This document shows positions 1 to 6,350 of a DNA stretch of 6,493 bases, one piece after another. Where the stretch lies: positions 1-6,493 of the forward strand of contig JAUWNA010000119.1 of the NCBI GenBank assembly GCA_030612905.1. Direction: 5' to 3'. This stretch comes from Promethearchaeota archaeon (GTDB lineage: Archaea; Asgardarchaeota; Lokiarchaeia; Sigyniarchaeales; SOKP01). The translations under genes and the position numbers were made by a program. Each line of letters opens with the position of its first letter. Positions within the stretch are counted from its first letter, which is position 1. Below the pieces are notes generated by a model. The model ran no database searches, was not told where the DNA came from, and saw only the letters and a program-made list of their open reading frames with translations.

Positions 1-1712
1 TTTTTGTAATTATATTCCGTATAACTTAAGCCAAATCCAAAAGGAAATGCTGGTTCTCGGCGTTCTTTTTCCATTAAGGTGTATCCATGATAATATCCGT
101 ATTCGATTTCGTCAACATATATGTCAAAGAATGGTAAATGCGCTGGATCTGTAGGGATTGTAAAAGGTAATTTTCCGCTTGGGTTAACTACTCCAAAAAG
201 AATGTCTGCTAAAGCGTTTCCTCCTTCCATACCCGAATACCAAGCCATTAAAATAGCGGGGACTCTTGTTCTCCATTCTTCCATGAGAATTGCGCTCCCC
301 CCAATAAGTACAACTACGCATTTTTGATTAACTTTTGAAACGGCGTTAATCAATTTAATTTCATTCTCTCTCAAACCAAGGTTAATGCGATCTCCTAATC
401 CCTTTGAAATGTGTGGAATATATTCTCCCTCATCCTTATACGTGTAACCGACTATTAATATTACAGCGTCTACGCTTTGAGCGATCTGTTGAGCAACTTC
501 AAGATCGCTACCATCGTTATGTATTATTTTTACTTTATCACCAAATCTATTTTTTAAACCCTGTAAAGGTGTAACAATATTTTTTTGGCGTACGTGACTA
601 CTTCCATGATCACCCGTATTTTTTAAATCGGCTAATAGCCCAATTACTGCTAAAGTATCAACTTCTTTAGAAGAAAAAGGTAGTGTTTTACCTTCATTTT
701 TAAGCAAGACCATGCTCTTCTCGGCAACTTTACGAGCTAAAAGAACATGTTCATCACAACCGATTAAAGTAGGATCGTAATTTTGAGAGTCTTCTTTAGT
801 AGTAAATTTTAACACTGTGCGAATTATTCGCTTTGCGGAATCTTCTATTAATTTTAAAGGAACTTTTCCTTGTTTCACTGCTTTTTCTAGCTTTCTTCCG
901 TAATATTTTGCACGGGGCATTTCAACATCTAAGCCTCCCATGACTCCACCAATGGTATCGTGGACCCCATTCATCCAATCAGAATGCACAAAACCTTCAA
1001 ACCCCCATTCACCTTTTAGTATATCTCTTAATAAGGGAGCATTATGACTACAGTACTCGCTGCGAACTTTATTATACGCCGACATAACTGTAGCACAATC
1101 TTCCTCGATACAGCGCTTAAAATGAGGAAGATAGACTTCTCGCAATGTTCGTTCATCTAATTGTACATCAACTTTAAATCGCGAATGTTCTATGCTATTA
1201 GCAATATAATGTTTAACTGTGGCCATAACATTATGTTTTTGTACGCCACATATCAAGGCAGCCCCAAATTCACCAAGATGAAAGGGATCTTCTCCGTAAG
1301 TTTCTTGAGCTCGACCCCACGCGGGATGCCGCAAAAGATTTACACATACACCTCCAAAAAGATTTCCTCCGTGAGCACGTGCTTCTTTACCGATAACCTC
1401 GCCCACCTCTTCTTCGAGTTTAACATCCCACGAAGCTCCTCGGGCTATGGATACGGGGAAACAAGTAGAGCCGGGCATCATTACACCTCTCGGACCATCC
1501 GTAAATAAGAATGGAGGTATATCTAATCGTTTAACGCCCCCACCTGGATAAGCACGCACGCCGAACTTTCGATCTTTTAGCAACAACATATAAAAATGTT
1601 TCCCCGACATTATATCAACCTTTTCTTTTAATGTCATTTCGGTTAAAGCATAGTCTACATATTCGTTTATTTCTCTATCTGACATTCCTTTTTTGATTTT
1701 AGGTTTTACCAT
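1..1712 (-). CDS. Glycoside hydrolase family 3 beta-glucosidase-type enzyme (C-terminus beyond window)
   Basis: Translation from the ATG at 1712 stays open to the left edge, giving 570 residues without a stop. GH3 enzymes hydrolyse terminal beta-linked sugars with retention of configuration. The N-terminal TIM-barrel part (about 1-310) shows the substrate-binding TDGPRG motif (Asp72), KHY (Lys167-His168), the SDW motif with the probable nucleophile Asp245, and GGLDVEMP (Asp262). The second alpha/beta domain (about 340-550) has DEGE, with Glu428 or Glu430 as acid/base candidate, followed by a GDR, and then WYSGMEGGNALADILFG and NPSGKLP. The last visible residues (556-570) contain FGFGLSYT, which normally precedes the C-terminal fibronectin-III-like domain, so probably 100-150 residues are missing. 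No signal peptide is seen, so the enzyme is probably cytoplasmic. The start was chosen because no upstream in-frame start is better; GTGAG about 7 bases before it is a weak ribosome-binding match. The sugar specificity cannot be read from the sequence. Confidence 0.95.
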   Translation of the reverse strand, partial: MVKPKIKKGMSDREINEYVDYALTEMTLKEKVDIMSGKHFYMLLLKDRKFGVRAYPGGGVKRLDIPPFLFTDGPRGVMMPGSTCFPVSIARGASWDVKLEEEVGEVIGKEARAHGGNLFGGVCVNLLRHPAWGRAQETYGEDPFHLGEFGAALICGVQKHNVMATVKHYIANSIEHSRFKVDVQLDERTLREVYLPHFKRCIEEDCATVMSAYNKVRSEYCSHNAPLLRDILKGEWGFEGFVHSDWMNGVHDTIGGVMGGLDVEMPRAKYYGRKLEKAVKQGKVPLKLIEDSAKRIIRTVLKFTTKEDSQNYDPTLIGCDEHVLLARKVAEKSMVLLKNEGKTLPFSSKEVDTLAVIGLLADLKNTGDHGSSHVRQKNIVTPLQGLKNRFGDKVKIIHNDGSDLEVAQQIAQSVDAVILIVGYTYKDEGEYIPHISKGLGDRINLGLRENEIKLINAVSKVNQKCVVVLIGGSAILMEEWRTRVPAILMAWYSGMEGGNALADILFGVVNPSGKLPFTIPTDPAHLPFFDIYVDEIEYGYYHGYTLMEKERREPAFPFGFGLSYTEYNYK

Positions 1713-1867
1713 TATGAACTCACTTTAAAATTAAATATCCAATAGTTCAAAATCAAATTTACTTCTTAAAATTTAGCATTAAAATAACAGAAATTATTAG
1801 GAATTTTTATTTAATATTTTAATTTTTAACTTAGTACGGATGTTTTAAAAATAATTTGTTGATAAAA
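1713..1867. promoter_or_regulatory. Divergent A/T-rich intergenic region with probable promoters for GH3 and M28 genes
   Basis: This spacer separates the oppositely oriented GH3 and M28 genes, so both promoters should lie here. It is almost entirely A/T. A TATA-like stretch TTTAATAT lies near 1811-1818 for the rightward gene. Several other A/T runs are equally possible, so no single box can be assigned. No operator-like repeat was seen. Its role as a promoter region is inferred from gene orientation. Confidence 0.35.
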
Positions 1868-3118
1868 ATGATTGATAATAATTACATGTTTAAATTTATA
1901 GAAGATATTTGTAACGAAGTAGGGCCCCGAGAATCAGGGACAGAACAAGAAATTTTAGCAGGTAATAGAGTAGAATCAGAATTGAAGAAGTTTTGCGATG
2001 AAACACATCAAGAAAAATATAGTAGTAGCCCTCATGCCTTTCTTGGAGGTATTAAATACGGGGCAATGCTGGTCTTTATTGCTGGAGTTTTTTATTGGTT
2101 AACATTGTTAATAGATATTAATGTAATTTCGTTAAATGCTTCCATAAATATGATCTTTTTATTAATTGCAATAATTCTTATCGTGGTAACGATTAGTTAT
2201 TTCATTTTAGAGGTGATGAAGTACCACGAAATCTTTGATTTTCTCTTTCCTAAACGGGAATCACAAAATGTTATAGGGACAATCAATCCAAAAAACGAAG
2301 TGAAAAACACAATAATTTTTTCTGCGCATCACGATTCTGCTTTTGAGTTTAACACTTTCTACTATTTGAAGCGGTTTGGCCAAATTATTATAAATGTTGG
2401 ATATTTAGCCGTTGGAATCGTGTTCATTGCGATAATTTTGAAATTAGTATTTTTCCTTTTATCAATTGAGCAACCAATTCTCTTTTTAGTTTTTGGTATT
2501 ATCTTTATATTTTTCGTTCCAATTATACTAGTTTACGTTTTTTTCCACAGCTCAAAGCCTGTCCTCGGTGCGTTCGATAATTTGTCCGGAGTCGCTATAG
2601 TGTTAGGGATTGGAAAATACTTATCTGAAAACAAGGATAACAGCGAGATATTCCCAAAACATATAAGGGTTAAATTAATCTCGTTTGCTGGAGAAGAATC
2701 AGGCTTAAGGGGCGCAAAACGATATGTAAAAAAGCATTATGACGAATTAATATCAAGTAAAACGACTGTTGTGAACATGGATAGCATTGCTAAAAAAGAT
2801 ATCATCGTAATACATGATAGAGAACCCGGAATAGGCGCTAAACACAATCCCGATGTCTTTGAACCTCTCTTAGGAATTGCCAAAAAGGTGAATCTAAAAG
2901 TTAAATTAATGCCATTGCCTTTTGGTGCAACTGACGCAGCAGCCTTTAGTAAGAAAGATATTCCCGCTACTACCATTGGTGGTTTAAATTTAAAAGAAGA
3001 ATTAGTACCCTACTATCATACAAGAAAGGATACGCCAGCAGTAATAGAAAAAGAAGCTTTAGGACAAATTGTACAAATATGCCTTGATTACTTAAAACTA
3101 ATAGATAATCGAAGATAA
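1868..3118 (+). CDS. M28-family zinc metallopeptidase with four membrane segments
   Basis: M28 enzymes are co-catalytic two-zinc aminopeptidases or carboxypeptidases. Numbered from a TTG at 1856 (420 residues), the full ligand set is visible: His158 and Asp160 in SAHHDS, bridging Asp241 in GAFDNLSG, general base Glu280 and ligand Glu281 in GEESG, Asp309 in NMDS, and His388 in YYHTRKDTP. An active enzyme is therefore expected. An N-terminal GPRESGTEQE motif is also typical of the family. Four hydrophobic helices lie near 64-85, 96-120, 176-202 and 207-230; the last two sit between the first and second zinc-binding motifs. Lysines and arginines cluster on the catalytic side (KYH, PKRES, KRFG), so the active site probably faces the cytoplasm. 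The ATG at 1868 is preferred to the TTG at 1856, giving 416 residues; neither has a clear ribosome-binding site. The gene converges with the Roadblock gene. The natural substrate is unknown. Confidence 0.93.
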   Translation: MIDNNYMFKFIEDICNEVGPRESGTEQEILAGNRVESELKKFCDETHQEKYSSSPHAFLGGIKYGAMLVFIAGVFYWLTLLIDINVISLNASINMIFLLIAIILIVVTISYFILEVMKYHEIFDFLFPKRESQNVIGTINPKNEVKNTIIFSAHHDSAFEFNTFYYLKRFGQIIINVGYLAVGIVFIAIILKLVFFLLSIEQPILFLVFGIIFIFFVPIILVYVFFHSSKPVLGAFDNLSGVAIVLGIGKYLSENKDNSEIFPKHIRVKLISFAGEESGLRGAKRYVKKHYDELISSKTTVVNMDSIAKKDIIVIHDREPGIGAKHNPDVFEPLLGIAKKVNLKVKLMPLPFGATDAAAFSKKDIPATTIGGLNLKEELVPYYHTRKDTPAVIEKEALGQIVQICLDYLKLIDNRR

Positions 3119-3125
3119 ATGATAA

Positions 3126-3165
3126 TCTCTATTAATTCTTTTCAAATTTCCATTTTTAATAGAGA
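3126..3165. terminator. Inverted repeat between convergent genes, possible bidirectional terminator
   Basis: TCTCTATTAA at 3126-3135 is perfectly complementary to TTAATAGAGA at 3156-3165, with a 20-base loop. It begins 7 bases after the M28 stop, and its right arm includes the stop codon of the convergent Roadblock gene. Its position and symmetry fit a shared terminator. However, no strong T-run follows directly on either strand, and archaeal termination relies mainly on T-tracts, so the role is tentative. Confidence 0.35.
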
Positions 3166-3542
3166 AAAATTATTTTCCTAATATACACTTCTATTTTTTC
3201 CAATATTACGTTGAAATTGGATTCATTATTAATATCAAAAACTAAAAAAGTTTTCTCGTCGCATTCAATAATAACAATTGTCTGTCCTTCTAACTCCGCA
3301 ATAATTTTACTTACTTTTCTATCCCCCATTGTACGACCAAGATCTGTAGCACTTTCTAAGACCGAAGCGCACATCGATGTGAAGTTATTTAAATCTCTGT
3401 CTTCCTTAAAATCTTTAGCGATAAGTCCACCGTTGCGATATGCGAATAAAACGCCTAATAACCTGCCTTTATTCTTTAAATCCCTCAAGATCTGGTTTAA
3501 TTTTTCAATTTTTTGAGGTTTTGGAAGTTCTATCTCATCCAT
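3156..3542 (-). CDS. Roadblock/LC7 domain protein
   Basis: This is a small (128-residue) single-domain protein with the Roadblock/LC7 (MglB-like) pattern. An N-terminal helix (about 10-26) is followed by the beta-hairpin GVLFAYRNGGLIAKDF (30-45), a long central helix with small residues (SMCASVLESATDLGRTMG, 56-73), then paired strands IIAELEGQTIVIIEC (80-94) and TFLVFDI (98-104), and a C-terminal helix. In bacteria MglB acts on the Ras-like GTPase MglA. In eukaryotes Roadblock proteins form dynein light chains and Ragulator-type scaffolds. Asgard archaea carry many copies alongside small GTPases, but no GTPase is visible here, so the partner is unknown. The basic C-terminal tail (IRKIIFLY) is slightly extended. 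The ATG at 3542 is preferred to a TTG at 3560. No ribosome-binding site is seen, so the mRNA may be leaderless or nearly so. It is divergent from the TnpB-like gene and convergent with the M28 gene. Confidence 0.88.
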   Translation of the reverse strand: MDEIELPKPQKIEKLNQILRDLKNKGRLLGVLFAYRNGGLIAKDFKEDRDLNNFTSMCASVLESATDLGRTMGDRKVSKIIAELEGQTIVIIECDEKTFLVFDINNESNFNVILEKIEVYIRKIIFLY

Positions 3543-3735
3543 CGTTATAATAATACTCAACTTTCAATAAATAATTTATATTTTTAGTGTTGTTTCTTGA
3601 ATTATACTTTATTTTTTGCTTAAAATTAACAAATTTTATAGTAGTACAAATAAAAAAAACTTATTTTTTATTGTAGCTGAATTAACTTGATTTTTATTTT
3701 TTATTTAAATAGGTATATTCTAAAAATATAGTGAA
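3543..3735. promoter_or_regulatory. Divergent A/T-rich spacer, probable promoters and possible left edge of the TnpB element
   Basis: This spacer lies between the leftward Roadblock gene and the rightward TnpB-like gene. On the minus strand, an AATATAAA box (3582-3575) lies at a distance fitting a nearly leaderless Roadblock start at 3542; a second candidate, TATAAAA, lies at 3640-3634. Just before the TnpB start, TATATT (3714-3719) and AATATA (3725-3730) can form a 6-bp A/T hairpin with a 5-base loop, or act as a TATA region. If the nuclease gene is part of an insertion, its left end should be here, but no boundary can be fixed by eye. Confidence 0.3.
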
Positions 3736-6255
3736 ATGATTTTACATATTTTTAAACAAGAGAATCAGACTGATTTTAAGCGAATCGAAGTCTTTGTCGT
3801 AGGATTGCGAGACAAATCGATCGACATAAAAGACGGGAAACAAATCGTTACTTTATCATGGAATAGCGAATACGCTATAGAAGATTTGTTATACGACGAT
3901 ATTCTTAACGTTTACATTAAAGGGGACGATTTTACTAAAGGTTATATCCTTCCCATTTTACGCGACTTTAATCTTAACGATTTAGACGAGTCTTTAATTC
4001 TTGAATCGATACTTAGCAAGCGAGACCAAGCATATAAAAAAGAGATGGAAATTAAATCGAATGTTTTGAAAAAAATCATTGAACACGACACGAAAAGGTC
4101 TGTTGACGATTTTAAACTGTTTCAAGAAATTATCAAATCAGTCAGCACTGAAGAGAGAAATCTTGACGTGTTGAAAGATTTAGTTAATAATTTGGACAAA
4201 GAAAGTCCAAATTCCCATGGGAACATATGTCCTAATTCAAGTCCCTTCGTGCCATTTAATGAAGATATGCTTTCTAATAAAAATATGAATCCCGAAGAAA
4301 TACGTTCCTTACCTCCTGAGTTAGAGATGTCGTTAGATATTCTTCTTTCGGATAAGGAGTTGGAGAAAGATGTGTTTAATATTACTGAAACGGTCATGCG
4401 AGTTGAAGATCAAAAAAAGAATTTAACCTTAACTTTGACCGAAAAGATTCAGATTAAATGGACTCCCGAAATTTCAAGCCTTTGTTACAGCACCAAAAAT
4501 ATCTATAATTTCGGCAATTTCGTCATGAGAAAGCTACTTTTTATTAAAAATAAAAACCATAACTGTTCGTGGGACGATTTTTTAAAGATCAGACGATCTA
4601 TTATGCCAGATCCATCGATCAAAAATTATGTTCAAAAACGAGAAGTTCTTTTAAAAGCATTTGACGGATTAAAAAAGGGAATTCGTTACAAAAACGGCAC
4701 TCAAATTAAAAATACTTTAAATTCTTTGCTAAAATTTAGTAAATTTTACAACGATACGGGTTATGCCCAAATCTCTCAGCAAATTCTAAAGGTATTGGGT
4801 TCGAATTGGTTGACTTATTTTACGAACACGAAATTGTTCTATCAAGGAAAATTGGATTATAGACCTCAAATTCCAAGATTTTTAAAGTCAGACGGAGAAT
4901 TTATGGCAATTTACGCAGGACAACTTATGAAACAACGAAAAGATTTTTGTTCTCACATGGAACAAACTAAAAGAACGACTAAATACAAAAAATATAGCAA
5001 AACTACATCCGAAATGCTTTTTCCAAAACGTCATGAGAACATATTTACGCATGTTAGAGTCAGATACGAGATCCTTCAAAATCTTAAGGAAGTACGGGTG
5101 ATACCCCGCGGGAATTATTACGAGATTGAAATTAGATACAAAAGGTTTGTTAAAGACATCGGTTTAAACGGAAAAAACGCGTTTTCGATTGATTTAGGAG
5201 TAAATAACCCTTTTGCTATAGCAAATAATTTTGGAGCTCAACCCCTTCTTATTAAAGGTAGAGAATTCAAACGAGCAAATTACGCCATAAATAGAGAAAG
5301 TCCATATTATCGCAGTATTCAAGGCGTATATGGAGATATTTTAAAAAAAGTAAAAAAAGAAGAAAAAAAAATATTAAAAAAAACTTTTTTACAAATAATT
5401 CAAGAAAAATCCCAAAAATATCTTAAGAATTATCAATGGAAAGAAGAGGTAGCTGATGCTATACTTATCAACCCCACAATGAAATATAATCAATTTAAGA
5501 ATTTATATAATGAAAGTAAAAAACTTAAAAATTTGTTCAATTATTTAAAAGAGTTAACTAAGAACAAAAACAAAATAATAATAAGCCCAATAAAAGATTA
5601 CCTTTTCTACGAAAAAAGAGAACTCAATAGAAAACAAAGTATTTGCAACGATCTAAAAAACGATTTAAAAGGAAGATTTGAGAATACGCATGTTCAACGC
5701 GTAAAAGACTTACAACTAAAAAACCAGATAATTTTGGACGGATTGTATAAAATCTACAGAAATAAAACCAGAGATTCTATACATAAAATGTCTCGTTACG
5801 TAATCGATTTATGTAAAGAACGCGATGTTGGCACAATCGTAATAGGATACAACGAAGGTTGGAAAACTCGTTCAAAACTAAGTAAAGCCGTCAATCGTAG
5901 ATTTATCCCCCTTCCATTTTATAAATTAATTGAATCTATTAGATATAAAGCTAAGCTTTGCGGAATTAACGTTATTGTTCAGGAAGAGAGTTATACATCA
6001 AAATGTTCCGCTCTCGACAACGAAGAAATTGAATTTCATTTAAATTACGATGGAGTCCGAAACCCTACTATTCGAGGAAAAGACAGCGTCTCACATAAAC
6101 ATTACGGTCAATTTTATTCAGAAATATCCGATAAATACATCCATTCAGACGTGAACGGTGCTTTTAACATCGGAAGAAAAGGAGCACCGTCGTTATTTGA
6201 CAAGATTCCTCAAAGTTGGATGCTTATTCCACCAAAAAAAATAGTAATTACATAA
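3736..6255 (+). CDS. tnpB: Oversized TnpB/Cas12-like RNA-guided nuclease homologue with rearranged RuvC site
   Basis: This 839-residue protein belongs to the TnpB (IS605 OrfB, COG0675) family, whose active members are RNA-guided DNA endonucleases encoded by transposons. The recognisable core begins near residue 232 (TLTEKIQIKWTPE). It continues through a REC-like helical part (about 250-365), IPRFLKSDGEF (379-389), and the strand-rich VRVIPRGNYYEIEIRYKR (453-470), then the RuvC nuclease. RuvC-I is SIDLGVNN (Asp486). The RuvC-II region reads IVIGYNEGWK (700-710), with Gly704 where Glu is usual. QEESYTSKCSALDNE (749-763) provides alternative acids Glu749/Glu750. RuvC-III is HSDVNGAFN (Asp805). 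The CxxC zinc finger is absent; only Cys757 remains. Additions are an unassigned N-terminal extension (1-230, first 65 residues strand-rich and possibly OB-like, then acidic and low complexity), extra REC residues (about 275-340) and a Lys-rich insertion (about 515-625). The ATG at 3736 has no clear ribosome-binding site. The frame is intact and three acidic residues are available, so the nuclease may be active. No TnpA lies nearby. Confidence 0.93.
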   Translation: MILHIFKQENQTDFKRIEVFVVGLRDKSIDIKDGKQIVTLSWNSEYAIEDLLYDDILNVYIKGDDFTKGYILPILRDFNLNDLDESLILESILSKRDQAYKKEMEIKSNVLKKIIEHDTKRSVDDFKLFQEIIKSVSTEERNLDVLKDLVNNLDKESPNSHGNICPNSSPFVPFNEDMLSNKNMNPEEIRSLPPELEMSLDILLSDKELEKDVFNITETVMRVEDQKKNLTLTLTEKIQIKWTPEISSLCYSTKNIYNFGNFVMRKLLFIKNKNHNCSWDDFLKIRRSIMPDPSIKNYVQKREVLLKAFDGLKKGIRYKNGTQIKNTLNSLLKFSKFYNDTGYAQISQQILKVLGSNWLTYFTNTKLFYQGKLDYRPQIPRFLKSDGEFMAIYAGQLMKQRKDFCSHMEQTKRTTKYKKYSKTTSEMLFPKRHENIFTHVRVRYEILQNLKEVRVIPRGNYYEIEIRYKRFVKDIGLNGKNAFSIDLGVNNPFAIANNFGAQPLLIKGREFKRANYAINRESPYYRSIQGVYGDILKKVKKEEKKILKKTFLQIIQEKSQKYLKNYQWKEEVADAILINPTMKYNQFKNLYNESKKLKNLFNYLKELTKNKNKIIISPIKDYLFYEKRELNRKQSICNDLKNDLKGRFENTHVQRVKDLQLKNQIILDGLYKIYRNKTRDSIHKMSRYVIDLCKERDVGTIVIGYNEGWKTRSKLSKAVNRRFIPLPFYKLIESIRYKAKLCGINVIVQEESYTSKCSALDNEEIEFHLNYDGVRNPTIRGKDSVSHKHYGQFYSEISDKYIHSDVNGAFNIGRKGAPSLFDKIPQSWMLIPPKKIVIT

Positions 6256-6273
6256 AAAAACTATAAAAACAAT

Positions 6274-6334
6274 GGCTCTTTACTTCGGTTAGAGTCTTAA
6301 AGGTAGTGCACCTTTTAAATGCATTAATGAGACT
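6274..6334 (+). ncRNA. Candidate omega-RNA scaffold just downstream of the TnpB-like gene
   Basis: Nineteen bases lie between the TnpB stop and a compact, relatively GC-rich structured stretch. Hairpin 1 pairs GGCTCT (6274-6279) with AGAGTC (6291-6296), including one G-U pair, and is capped by AC-TTCG-GT, a classic cUUCGg tetraloop at 6283-6288. Hairpin 2 pairs AAAGGT (6299-6304) with ACCTTT (6310-6315) around AGTGC. AGTCT (6293-6297) can also pair with AGACT (6330-6334), enclosing hairpin 2 and competing with the base of hairpin 1. TnpB proteins use an RNA made from the 3' end of the gene and the element's right end, so position and structure fit. In that case the RNA would probably begin inside the coding region, and the guide would follow near 6335. 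Alternatives are a terminator (A/T-rich tract after 6334) or a leader of the next gene. Confidence 0.42.
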
Positions 6335-6350
6335 TAAAATTTTATTATTT

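Larger units (their letters stand above)
3736..6334 (+). mobile_element. Probable TnpB-only (IS1341-like) element or domesticated remnant, ends not defined
   Basis: A TnpB-family gene plus a structured 3' segment is the usual content of non-autonomous IS605/IS1341-type elements, which lack the TnpA transposase. The coordinates mark only the gene plus the 3' structure. No inverted terminal repeats or target duplication are seen; this superfamily makes neither, so the ends cannot be derived from one sequence. The large additions to the protein could equally mean that it has become a fixed host gene. Confidence 0.4.

Noticed and set aside
1161..1508. Plus-strand open frame of 115 codons.
   Set aside because: It lies opposite the conserved GH3 coding sequence (substrate-binding and KHY region) and its translation resembles no protein.
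1856..1867. TTG start for the M28 gene, 12 bases upstream of the chosen ATG.
   Set aside because: It adds only MLIK and has no ribosome-binding site; the ATG at 1868 is the simpler choice, though the TTG cannot be excluded.
3211..3516. Plus-strand open frame of 101 codons across the Roadblock gene.
   Set aside because: It is an antisense shadow; the minus strand carries a clear domain.
3687..3691. TTGAT, identical to the TAM used by ISDra2 TnpB, 44 bases before the nuclease start.
   Set aside because: A 5-base A/T-rich match is expected by chance in such a spacer, and this TnpB belongs to a distant subgroup with an unknown TAM.
3561..3735. Possible CRISPR array or TnpA remnant near the nuclease gene.
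   Set aside because: No regularly spaced repeats and no TnpA-like HUH or catalytic Tyr motif are found in any frame in the spacers.
4122..4397. Minus-strand frame of 91 codons within the nuclease gene.
   Set aside because: Composition is that of an antisense shadow of the acidic linker, with no recognisable motif or start signal.
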